Below, piece by piece: positions 56,455 to 64,000 of a stretch of 64,000 nucleotides of DNA. The notes under the pieces are model-generated. The model was not told the origin of the DNA. It saw only the letters and a program-made list of their open reading frames with translations, and searched no databases. The DNA is from Methanosarcina sp. ERenArc_MAG2 (GTDB taxonomy: Archaea > Halobacteriota > Methanosarcinia > Methanosarcinales > Methanosarcinaceae), in NCBI GenBank assembly GCA_023955635.1, contig JAMXHR010000009.1, positions 434,001-498,000 on the forward strand, written 5' to 3'. Positions within the stretch are counted from its first letter, which is position 1. Each line of letters starts with the position of its first letter. The translations under genes were made by a program, and so were the position numbers.

Positions 56455-56712
56455 TTAATATCTTCGAATATATTGTTCATAAAAATAAACTTTATGAATA
56501 GGACTTTTGTTTATCTCTGCGGTGCTGATCCCGAGAATAGAATACGGAGTGCAGTGTTTCAGGATTGAACTAAAGAGTCCCGTAAAAGCTATCGCTGCAA
56601 TAATCCATTTCCAGGGAGACCTTTTTACAAGACCCGTTGCAAGCGCGATAATTGCAAGTATTCCGAATATGGTCCGGAAAAGGAGATCAAAGCCTCCTAC
56701 ATTTTCTTCCAT
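56455..56712 (-). CDS. DUF2892 inner-membrane protein
   Basis: An 85-residue protein with two membrane helices (LLFRTIFGILAIIALATGLV, WIIAAIAFTGLFSSILKHC) joined by KRSPWKW, and the CTPYSILGI motif after the second helix. These are the features of DUF2892/YgaP-type membrane proteins. The start MEENVGGFDLL is at 56712. Function unknown. Confidence 0.75.
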   Translation of the reverse strand: MEENVGGFDLLFRTIFGILAIIALATGLVKRSPWKWIIAAIAFTGLFSSILKHCTPYSILGISTAEINKSPIHKVYFYEQYIRRY

Positions 56713-56945
56713 AAACAATTTTTTGAGATTCGTCGGACAAAACCCCTTATAAACCCTCTTACATACTTATAGATCCCTTCAATATATAGCGTTATTCTGT
56801 TTAGATTCATTCTGTTCAGATTCTGTTTGTATTCCCTTTATATTTCCTGCTAAACCCCTTAAATAACATGTAAAATCTTCCTGGAAAAATCCGAAAATCC
56901 CGAAAAATCACAAAATATATACAAGAGATGAGAAGGTTTCTAACT

Positions 56946-58220
56946 ATGCCCGAAATAAAAATTGACAGGTCTCTCTCATATCTCGAAGGTACACAGCGAG
57001 TATATGACGAAGCCACAACCCTGGAAAACACCAAAGACCAGATAAAAAAGATAGGCGTTACCCGAATTGCAGACATTACAAACCTGGACAGGCTGGGAAT
57101 CCCTATTTTCTCGGCAATCCGCCCCAGTGCCGCTAGGGGAGCGATCAGCATTTACTCAGGCAAGGGCTCAACCCAGCAGCGGGCCCGGATTTCAGCGATA
57201 ATGGAGAGTTTTGAGCGCTGCCTGGCAGAAAGGCCGGGCCTGAACGCAAACATTGCAGGCGGCATTTCCGCTCCTGCTCTGGTGGAATCCTATGCAAGCG
57301 CCATAGAAAGCTGTAGCGTGCTTGACCCAAAAGCCCTGCTTCTACCCCAACCCCATATTCCCCAATCCCTGATGGAATGGGTTGAAGCGTACGATTTGAT
57401 GAACAAGGAAGAAGTGTTCGTAAGCGCCAATGCAGTTTACCACCCCTATGACGCGCCGGGACAGTGCCAGAAACTTTTCCTGAGCAATACCAATGGATTG
57501 GCATCCGGGAACGTAATTGAGGAAGCCATTCTGCATGGGATGCTCGAGGTCATAGAAAGGGACGCAATTAGCACAGCCCAGTTTTCCCGCAACCTGGGAA
57601 AAGAAATCGTGCTTACTGAAGAAGATGGATACCTGTACGAACTTGCCAGAAAGTTCAAAGATGAAGGTATAGAACTGAAAGTATGGCTGGTTCCCACAGA
57701 CACAGGGATTCCAACAGTAATTGCGGCAACTGATGATGTAAAATTGAAAGATCCGGCTCTTCTTGTCATGGGAGCAGGCTCTCACCTGAAACCTGAAATT
57801 GCAGTTGCCAGAGCCATAACCGAAGCCGCCCAGTCGAGGGTAGTCCAGATTCAGGGAGCAAGAGAAGATACGGACAGGGAAGGCTTTATCCGGAGTGTAG
57901 GGCATGACCGAATGAAGCGCCTGAACTGGTTCTGGTTCGAAGAAGGAGAAAAAGTCTCCCTTTCTGAAGTGCAGGACCTGTCCAGGAAAAGTCCTGCAGA
58001 AAACATCAATGTGATACTCGAAAAACTTAATGGCCTTGCCGAAAGAGTGCTGGTAGTAGACCTCTCAAGGGAAGAAGTCGCAGTGCCGGTTGTCAGAGTA
58101 ATCATCCCCGGATTTGAGCTTTTCACTATTGACCGCGACCGTAAAGGAAAAAGGATAAATGCCGGAAAGAAAAAAGATTTTTCAAGAGGCAAAACCGAAA
58201 AACCGTGGAAGAGAAGATGA
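56946..58220 (+). CDS. ycaO: YcaO-domain protein, probable McrA thioglycine-forming enzyme
   Basis: A 424-residue YcaO protein with SAARGAISIYSGKGSTQQ, ARISAIMESFERCLAERPG and EEAILHGMLEVIERDAIST, the ATP/Mg-binding YcaO segments. It ends in a basic tail. YcaO uses ATP to activate a backbone amide. With TfuA, it is known in Methanosarcina acetivorans to be required for the thioglycine in methyl-coenzyme M reductase (McrA). The TfuA gene follows with an ATGA overlap, which supports that role here. ATG 56946 begins the conserved protein. Confidence 0.9.
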   Translation: MPEIKIDRSLSYLEGTQRVYDEATTLENTKDQIKKIGVTRIADITNLDRLGIPIFSAIRPSAARGAISIYSGKGSTQQRARISAIMESFERCLAERPGLNANIAGGISAPALVESYASAIESCSVLDPKALLLPQPHIPQSLMEWVEAYDLMNKEEVFVSANAVYHPYDAPGQCQKLFLSNTNGLASGNVIEEAILHGMLEVIERDAISTAQFSRNLGKEIVLTEEDGYLYELARKFKDEGIELKVWLVPTDTGIPTVIAATDDVKLKDPALLVMGAGSHLKPEIAVARAITEAAQSRVVQIQGAREDTDREGFIRSVGHDRMKRLNWFWFEEGEKVSLSEVQDLSRKSPAENINVILEKLNGLAERVLVVDLSREEVAVPVVRVIIPGFELFTIDRDRKGKRINAGKKKDFSRGKTEKPWKRR

Positions 58221-58874
58221 AGGCAAGAGCGGTAATTTTTACAGGTAACAGCATCAGCCATGAGGACGCAAAAAATGTCCTCAGAGCAAATTACCAGCCT
58301 CCTGTACGCAGGTTTCAGCTTGAAAAATTCGTCCAGAAGGGGTACAAAGTCATAGGAATAATAGATGGCATTTTTTTGACCGGGCTGCAGTCGGGCACAG
58401 GGAAATTATGTCCGCCCTTGATGCAGGAGTAAAGGTGGTAGGTGGAGCCAGCATGGGAGCCCTTCGGGCCTCGGAACTGGATACACACGGGATGATAGGA
58501 ATAGGCAAGGTTTACGAATGGTACAGGGACGGTATAATTGAATCAGATGATGAGGTAGCTGTAAGCACAAATCCTGAGACTTTCGAACCTATTTCCGTGC
58601 CCCTTGTCAATATCAGGGAAACCCTTAGAGCCGCTTCCTCTACCGAGATTATAAGCGAAAAAGAGCATGATCAACTGCTGGAGCTTGCGATTAACACTTA
58701 TTATCAGGACAGAAGCTATCTCGGGCTTGTAAAAGAAGGGATAAAAAAGGCCTGATCTCTGAAGAGAAACGAAAATCAATTCTGGCTTTTTGCACAGGCA
58801 ATGAAGTTGACGTAAAAAGGGAAGATGCGATCCTCGTGCTTGAGACCGTAAAAAAACTGGTTGAAAAGACCTGA
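58217..58874 (+). pseudogene. tfuA: TfuA-like protein, frame broken twice
   Basis: The start MKARAVIFTGNSISHEDAKN overlaps the ycaO stop. The frame is lost at T7 (58371-58377) and again at A6 (58743-58748). Adding one base at each site gives a continuous protein of about 219 residues with the TfuA core GGASMGALRASELD and IRETLRAASSTEIISEKEHD, ending at 58874. Stop positions fit exactly two single-base losses. TfuA partners YcaO and is thought to supply or deliver sulfide for thioamide formation. Confidence 0.85.
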
Positions 58875-58967
58875 AGCCAGATTCTTTTCAAATTAGCTTT
58901 TCAAATTAGTGATTTTGACTCTTCAAACCTTTTTTTGTGGTCTTGAATTAAAAAATCGCGGCTATTC

Positions 58968-59665
58968 CTACCAGATTAATGGAATTAATCTGTAATGAGT
59001 TTTTTGACAGTATTCTTTATAACCAGGCAAGTTTTTGCAGAGAAACTTTTCTTCATCAAGGAGTCTCCAAACTATAATCAGTATGAGGGGAACGAGTATT
59101 AGCAGCCCCCACCATGAGCCTAGCGCAAAAGGAGTGCCGAAAAGCATAACGAGAGCACCTGTATACATGGGGTGGCGGACAATGCTGTAAGGTCCCGTTG
59201 TTATTACTTTTTGATCGGGGAATACTTCAATGGTCGCAGCAGCAAAGGGGTTTCCTCTTAAAACGAGAAAAATGAGGAAAAACCCCAGAGCTACAAGAAT
59301 ATCTCCCACAATAACAATAAAGAGCGGAACATTCGACCACCCGAAACGATGGTCAAGTGCCGGAAGGGCAATAATGGCAAAAAAACATATGGCAGCAAAC
59401 AGTTGTATGATCTTCTGAGTCTTCTCTTTCTCAGCTTCAGGTCCCGCCTTAACCCTGCGTTCCAAAAGTTTCGGGTCTTTTTTCCACAGATAAATAGTAA
59501 TCATCGCTGTTGATGCAACAAAAATAATCAAATAAACCCATGCTTGCCAGAAATTAAATGACCGGGCGGGGGCAAAAAGGAATAGCCCCAACATGACAAT
59601 AAGCTGAATGAAGCAAACAGAGTTTTTATTTTTAGATGGTAACTGCTTTTATCAATAGCATTCAT
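58968..59665 (-). pseudogene. ICMT/NnrU-like membrane methyltransferase, frame broken near the N terminus
   Basis: The body (59594-58968) has five or more membrane helices and the signature VITTGPYSIVRHPMYTGALV, followed by LPGYKEYCQKTHYRLIP, typical of isoprenylcysteine carboxyl methyltransferase-like enzymes. An upstream start (MNAIDKSSYHLKIK, from 59665) joins it if one A is added to the A5 run at 59623-59627. Repaired length is about 232 residues. It is distinct from the ICMT-like protein at 10332. The substrate is unknown. Confidence 0.75.
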
Positions 59666-59896
59666 TTTATTAATTCCGTTACTTAAAAGTAAAATGCTTT
59701 TGCGATTTTTGCCATTTAAACTCCTGGCTTATTAACGATACCTCAAGCCATTTTGCAATTATGCTCTCTGATATTTATTTTCGGAACTGCTGTCTGCCTG
59801 AATTTAATTTCAGGACAAAAAGTTCTACATTCTAAAGCCCGGCGAGTATATTTCTCGAATCTATCTCATATTTCCGTTACACTTTCGCTGAGTCTT

Positions 59897-60154
59897 TCAA
59901 CGCTTTATTATGTAGAGCCTGATGATATACAGGCTTACAATCAAGACAACGAAATTATAAACAGCCCTGAAAATAGGGATATACTGATACTCAAACCATA
60001 TTTCGATTATCCGTTCTATGGAAAAATAGAGCTGGAAAGTAGCCACAAGCGATAGCAGCATGGCAATAAGGAAAACTCCTTTTTTAAAGTTCTCCCCCAT
60101 ATCGGACAGTTTTTCCCCTTTTGTTTCTGGTCTCATATCAGCTGTTTCACTCAC
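59897..60154 (-). CDS. small two-helix membrane protein
   Basis: An 85-residue protein with a charged N terminus (SETADMRPETKGEKLSDMGE) and two membrane helices (GVFLIAMLLSLVATFQLYF, FRAVYNFVVLIVSLYIIRLY). The GTG start overlaps the stop of the upstream lipoprotein gene (TGAGTG), so the two are co-translated. No family recognised. Confidence 0.6.
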   Translation of the reverse strand: MSETADMRPETKGEKLSDMGENFKKGVFLIAMLLSLVATFQLYFSIERIIEIWFEYQYIPIFRAVYNFVVLIVSLYIIRLYIIKR

Positions 60155-61119
60155 CCAAACCGCCTCCTGAAAACTGTTGCCGAACAGAGCAGGACTACAG
60201 ACAATAACACGCTGAACCCTGGTGTTGCACTTTCTCCTTTTGTAACTCCCTCTTCCGGGACCATTCCATCATCCTCAACGTTTTCGAATTCGCTTGTCTG
60301 GATCTCCCGAGCTTCAGTAGTATTTCTGCCTTTAATTTCAATTATGGGGCTGAGCTGGATATAACCCTGCCCGCGCTTGACTACTGTATCATTGTTCCAG
60401 ATCAGAACTTCGACAATGTAATTGTACTGGTCGGGCATTGTCAGGTTAATGCTCCGAATAACTGTTGTCTCGGGCCTGATTTCTCCTGTCCGGGCCCAGA
60501 CTTTATCCGCAAGGAGTCCCGCATCCATTTCCCGAACTTTGACAAGCATGCTGAAGTCCTTGCTGGTTTCCCTGCCTTCATTTGTCAGATATATATCGTT
60601 TTCAACAAGCACTCTGCCGTTTTCGACTTCTTTTACTCTGAAGTCCATTTCGGAAATCTCAAGCCCTATATCCTGTACATCGGCAGGCAGAGCAGCCAGA
60701 TTATAGATTTTGATTTCCCCATTACTTTTCTGGGCACTTTCCTCAAACAGGATAGAACGGAGATCATATCCCCCGGTTTTCGGGAGGCTCAGGGTCTGAC
60801 TTACTAATTTTGTCTCTCCTTCTTTCAGCACCCCTAGTTTTATCTCTTCCTGTACTTCAAGCAGCCCGCTTTCCCTGCTATATGCTTTAAGGAGAAGAGA
60901 CGTATTTTTTGCTGTGTTTCCTGCGTTTTTTTCAATGTATGTTGTGACATTGAGATCCACGAAAGCAGTTCCTATACGGTCTGCCGAGATATCCATATCT
61001 CTGATATTGTAGTAGCTCTCTTCTTCAAAACTCCGGACGCAGCCGCTTCCGAAAGCAAAGGAAATAATAAAAAACATTAAAAATAAGATTTGAACTGGCT
61101 TAATTCCCAGTTTTTTCAA
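60151..61119 (-). CDS. surface lipoprotein with PGF-CTERM-type C terminus
   Basis: A 322-residue protein with a signal peptide and lipobox (FAFGSGC, Cys27), two or more beta-rich extracytoplasmic domains (IGTAFVDLNVTTYIEKNAG) and an acidic spacer. The tail TPGFSVLLSVVLLCSATVFR ends in basic residues: a PGF motif, a membrane helix and basic residues, the archaeosortase-type PGF-CTERM sorting signal. Having both a lipobox and a sorting signal is unusual. It is co-translated with the small membrane protein gene that follows. Confidence 0.8.
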   Translation of the reverse strand: MKKLGIKPVQILFLMFFIISFAFGSGCVRSFEEESYYNIRDMDISADRIGTAFVDLNVTTYIEKNAGNTAKNTSLLLKAYSRESGLLEVQEEIKLGVLKEGETKLVSQTLSLPKTGGYDLRSILFEESAQKSNGEIKIYNLAALPADVQDIGLEISEMDFRVKEVENGRVLVENDIYLTNEGRETSKDFSMLVKVREMDAGLLADKVWARTGEIRPETTVIRSINLTMPDQYNYIVEVLIWNNDTVVKRGQGYIQLSPIIEIKGRNTTEAREIQTSEFENVEDDGMVPEEGVTKGESATPGFSVLLSVVLLCSATVFRRRFG

Positions 61120-61270
61120 GATCCGTCCTCCTCTGTGATAATAATATCTTGAAGTATATGTTCTTTGTCTTCATGGACTCATCTTTCTTTCCTTGGAGAA
61201 TTATAGGGTGAAAATTATTAATATGAACACATCGATATTCAGATAGGGAGTAAAATGAGGTGGTCAGCGC

Positions 61271-61348
61271 ATGAAGAGCAAACTTTATAGAAAGATCCTC
61301 ATCGCGACCTGTGGCTCTGAAAATGCCAGAAAAACAAACAGCCTGTGA
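61271..61348 (+). pseudogene. N-terminal remnant of a universal stress protein (USP) gene
   Basis: MKSKLYRKILIATCGSENAR matches the first beta strand and loop of USP domains (RKILIATDGSE), with Asp replaced by Cys, and stops after 25 codons. It is the first of several USP copies in this 2.7-kb region. Confidence 0.6.
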
Positions 61349-61417
61349 AAGGGATGAAAATCCGGAATTTAAGGAGAATAAATCCAGAATATGAGGGGTA
61401 ATATATGAGGGGTAATT

Positions 61418-61912
61418 ATGGAAGGATGTATTGATACTGAATCTAAACTGCAGAGACGAATATTGATCGCTACCGACGGCTCAGAGACAGCAAACGAAGC
61501 AGCGGCTTTCGGGATGGAAATGGTTGGGTGTAGTGGGGCAAAAATATATGCCATATATGTTATTGATACGACACCTTATCGCTCAGTTTCGCTGGATAAG
61601 ATATGGTCAAAAGAGACACTTGACGAATTTGAGAGAGCAGGGCATGAAGCAACTTCTTATGTAGAGAGAATTGGAAAAGCTGCTGGAGTGGAGGTTGAAT
61701 CCAGGGTGCTTAGGGGACATCCGGTTGAAAAGATTATAAATTTTGCAGAAGATAATAATGTCGATATGATCATAATAGGGTCGCTTGGAAAAGGCGGATA
61801 TGAGCGTTTTGTGCTTGGAAGCGTATCTGAAAAAGTTGTAAGCCACGCAAAAGTCCCGGTTCTAGTTGTCCGAGAGCGACATAAAAGTGAGAAAAAGTTG
61901 ATACAGGCATAA
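61418..61912 (+). CDS. universal stress protein (single USP domain)
   Basis: A 164-residue protein with RRILIATDGSETANEAAAFG at the start and the ATP-binding motif VDMIIIGSLGKGGYERFVLG, then GSVSEKVVSHAKVPVLVVR at the C terminus (G-2X-G-9X-G-S/T). It may bind ATP. USP proteins respond to stress, but the precise roles are unknown. It is the only single-domain USP copy in the group that is complete. Confidence 0.88.
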   Translation: MEGCIDTESKLQRRILIATDGSETANEAAAFGMEMVGCSGAKIYAIYVIDTTPYRSVSLDKIWSKETLDEFERAGHEATSYVERIGKAAGVEVESRVLRGHPVEKIINFAEDNNVDMIIIGSLGKGGYERFVLGSVSEKVVSHAKVPVLVVRERHKSEKKLIQA

Positions 61913-62014
61913 TTTCCTGAATCGATAAATGAAACAATCTGAATCTGTTTAGAGTCAGGTCGTTGAATTAAAGCATGAGCTTAAAACTGATTAAATAAAG
62001 AGAATAGAAGAGAT

Positions 62015-62218
62015 TCTTACAAAAAAATCCTGTCCTCAACCGATGGTTCTGAAAATTCAAAAATCATAACTTGCCTGGAGCTTGAAATTGCAAAAAGTAC
62101 CGGAGATGTGGTCTATTCCATCAATATTGCCTGCATCTCCTCTTGTCCTCCTATTATGCCTAAGTTATTGAGGGAAATAAGGGAAGAAATGATTAAAGGT
62201 GTTTCGACCTGTCGTTGA
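62015..62218 (+). pseudogene. decayed USP-like fragment
   Basis: The frame SYKKILSSTDGSENSKIITC keeps the USP first strand (KKIL..TDGSE), then GDVVYSINIACISS, and stops at TGA 62218. There is no start codon, and the C-terminal ATP motif is missing. Confidence 0.5.
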
Positions 62219-62291
62219 GAACCATTGGATGAAAATTATTAATATGAATACATAGATATTCAGATAGGGAGAAAATTCGAGGAATCAGGGT

Positions 62292-62743
62292 ATAGAGGGC
62301 AAGCCCTTTAGAAAAATTTTAATTACAACTGATGGTTCTGAAAGCTCTAAATTTGCAGTAGATCCCGGAATTGAACTTGCTCGTCTCAGCGGGGCGAAAA
62401 TCCAGGCAGTCTATGTTATTGATATTTTTGCTTATTCTTCGATGCCACAGGATCCCAGATGGGAAGAGGCGATGTGCGCCCAGTTCAGGAAACTGGGTAG
62501 AGAAGCAATCTCTTATGTTGAAACCGCGGCTAAAGATGCAGGGATAGAGGTTGAAACTCGGATTCTTGAAGGGTACCCTGCAGAAGAAATTCTCAATTTT
62601 GCAGAAAAAAGGACATTGATATGATTGTTGTAGGCTCGCTCGGGAAAACAGATATCGAACGTTTTCTTCTTGGAAGCGTATCCGAAAACATTATCAGGCA
62701 CACAAAAATTCCCTTCCTTGTCGTACGTGCAAGGAACCCGTGA
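62292..62743 (+). pseudogene. universal stress protein, frame broken in an A run; ATA at the start position
   Basis: The frame reads GKPFRKILITTDGSESSKF and onward to EEILNFAEK. One added A in A6 (62605-62610) continues it (DMIVVGSLGKTDIERFLLGS) to TGA 62743, about 150 residues. No ATG or GTG precedes the first strand. The position matching ATG 61271 of the remnant holds ATA (62292). The organism may use a different start, or the gene is inactive. Confidence 0.65.
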
Positions 62744-62797
62744 AAAGGATGGAAATCCGGAATATGGGATAATAAACTCAGAATATGAAGGGTAAGT

Positions 62798-63745
62798 ATG
62801 GAAGAGAGTAATGAAAAATTTAAACCGCAAAGAAAAATTCTGATCGCTACCGACGGCTCAGAAACCTCAGAAAAAGCAGCGGATTTCGGAATCGAAACTT
62901 TGAGATTTGGTGGGGCAAAGGTCTATGCTGTATATGTCATCGATACAACTTCTTATGGTTCAGTTCCGGAAGATGAGAGATGGTCAAAAAAAGTAGAGCA
63001 GTTTGAGGAAATAGGACATGATGCAACCTCTTATGTTGAGGAAAAGGCAAAAGCTGCCGGAATGGAAGTTGAATCCGTTCTACTTAACGGAAATCCGGCT
63101 GAAGAAATTGTGAATTTTGCAGAAGAGCAGAACGTTGACATGATTATAGTAGGGTCGCTTGGAAAAAGCGGAATTAAGCGTGTCGTGCTTGGAAGCGTAT
63201 CCGAAAAAATTGTAAGGCATGCAAAAGTCCCGGTCCTGGTTGTCAGGGAAAGAAATGAAAAACCACACCGACAAATTCTGATCGCTACTGACGGCTCAAA
63301 AGCTGCTGAAAATGCAGCGGATTTCGGGATAGAAATCGCGGGGTTAAGTAGGGTAAAGGTCTATGCAGTATATGTCATCGATATAACTCCTTTTGACTCA
63401 ATTCTGATGGATGAAGCGTGGACAAAAGATATGTACGAGCAATTTGAAAAAACTGGTCGTGAAGCAACATCCTATGTTGAGAAAAATACAAGAGCTGCCG
63501 GAATGGAAGCTGAATCCATACTGCTTAAAGGAAATCCGGCTAAAGAAATTTTGAATTTTGCAGAGAAGCAGAAAGTTGACATAATTGTCGTAGGCTCTCT
63601 TGGAAAAAGCGGAGTTCAAAGTTTCTTGCTTGGAAACGTATCCGAAAAAATCTTAAGGAATTCAAAAATCCCGGTACTTGTCGTACGCGAGATTTTTAAA
63701 TTTCCCAAGTTCGTCAGCCGTAGTCAAAGGAATGCAAAAGTTTAG
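62798..63745 (+). CDS. tandem-domain universal stress protein
   Basis: A 315-residue protein with two USP domains (residues 1-150 and 155-305). Each domain has the start RKILIATDGSE (first) or RQILIATDGSK (second) and an ATP motif (IVGSLGKSGIKRVVLGS and VVGSLGKSGVQSFLLGN). The domains are close in sequence, consistent with a duplication within this USP cluster. ATG 62798 precedes the first domain by ten residues. Confidence 0.88.
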   Translation: MEESNEKFKPQRKILIATDGSETSEKAADFGIETLRFGGAKVYAVYVIDTTSYGSVPEDERWSKKVEQFEEIGHDATSYVEEKAKAAGMEVESVLLNGNPAEEIVNFAEEQNVDMIIVGSLGKSGIKRVVLGSVSEKIVRHAKVPVLVVRERNEKPHRQILIATDGSKAAENAADFGIEIAGLSRVKVYAVYVIDITPFDSILMDEAWTKDMYEQFEKTGREATSYVEKNTRAAGMEAESILLKGNPAKEILNFAEKQKVDIIVVGSLGKSGVQSFLLGNVSEKILRNSKIPVLVVREIFKFPKFVSRSQRNAKV

Positions 63746-63809
63746 GCCAATGTCTTAAGCGGAAAGGGGGAATGAAAAACCGGAATCCGAAATAAAGAGA
63801 GCTGCAATT

Positions 63810-63972
63810 AAGACTGGAAAATAAAAAAGAGAGAAGTGAAGCCGTTGCGGAAATAGAGGAATCGGAAAGAGAAGCTGACGTTCCGGTAAACACTGTTCTG
63901 CTACAGGGACACCCTACCCCTGAAAAAAGAATAGCTGAACACAGTTATCAGGTGGAAAATTCAACAAAGTAA
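63810..63972 (+). pseudogene. C-terminal USP-like fragment
   Basis: The frame reads EIEESEREADVPVNTVLLQG, then HPTPEKRIAEHSYQ, to TAA 63972, which resembles the middle of a USP domain (VESVLLNGNPAEEIVNFAEE). The first strand and the ATP motif are gone. Confidence 0.45.
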
Positions 63973-63983
63973 GGGTGAGGTTA

Positions 63984-64000
63984 ATGTTGAACGAAAAGGT
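63984..64000 (+). CDS. start of a gene cut by the window edge
   Basis: ATG at 63984 encodes MLNEK and runs off the end. AAGGGTGAGG at 63971-63980 could be its ribosome binding site. Too little is present to identify it. Confidence 0.3.

Overview
The window looks like a chromosomal segment of a Methanosarcina-type methanogenic archaeon. The evidence is the mix of genes: a seven-gene anaerobic cobalamin operon, HdrC/HdrB heterodisulfide reductase subunits, an F420H2:NADP oxidoreductase, an archaeal split glutamate synthase next to an F420-type FrhB-like protein, a GS-alpha glutamine synthetase behind an NrpR-type operator, the ycaO-tfuA pair linked to McrA thioglycine, MBF1, a PGF-CTERM surface protein, a MEDS-domain histidine kinase, and A+T-rich intergenic DNA with TATA boxes and GGAGG-type ribosome binding sites. 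The species cannot be fixed from sequence alone.

Layout. 0-5 kb: MBF1, a TatD-like hydrolase, and isocitrate dehydrogenase convergent with a Re-citrate/homocitrate synthase-like enzyme. 5.3-9.8 kb: cbiT-L-F-G(N)-G(C)-H-C. 10-20.5 kb: an isoprenylcysteine methyltransferase-like enzyme, CcdA plus a thioredoxin lipoprotein, an Mrp/NBP35 carrier, DUF1847 and DUF1284 proteins, HdrB/HdrC, NpdG, a DUF2284 protein and an M24 peptidase. 20.6-25 kb: a membrane-anchored winged-helix regulator and secreted or membrane proteins, with two small CTAG-flanked insertion elements and a 201-bp duplicated segment. 25.5-32 kb: nitrogen assimilation, with four glutamate synthase-related genes and glnA, both behind matching TATA/NrpR-like promoters. 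32-38 kb: a TspO remnant, small Hsp20-like genes and an ABC-2 exporter. 39.3-40.5 kb: a tandem array of seven very short ORFs. 41.3-49.7 kb: two paralogous MacB-like ABC/surface-protein units and a histidine kinase. 49.8-51.2 kb: CrcB with a fluoride riboswitch and a P-type ATPase remnant. 53-59.7 kb: a PQQ-propeller protein, pirin, ycaO-tfuA and a second ICMT-like enzyme. 60-64 kb: a PGF-CTERM lipoprotein and a run of universal stress protein genes and fragments.

The most unusual object is the array at 39.39-40.46 kb on the minus strand. Two 31-codon hydrophobic ORFs are followed by five 25-28-codon Cys/Trp-containing ORFs. Each has its own Shine-Dalgarno sequence, four of the copies repeat at exactly 149 bp, and the array ends in a strong stem-loop. 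One copy carries a compensatory base change in an internal hairpin, so the RNA itself may matter as well as, or instead of, the peptides.

A second window-wide pattern is that about nineteen reading-frame breaks sit at or beside homopolymer runs, nearly all consistent with loss of one base. They hit housekeeping genes as readily as accessory ones, which points to run-length errors in the sequence rather than gene decay. True decay (large deletions, stop codons, insertions) is also present: the TspO remnant, the P-type ATPase remnant, the second FtsX-like permease, the metalloprotease fragments and several universal stress protein copies.
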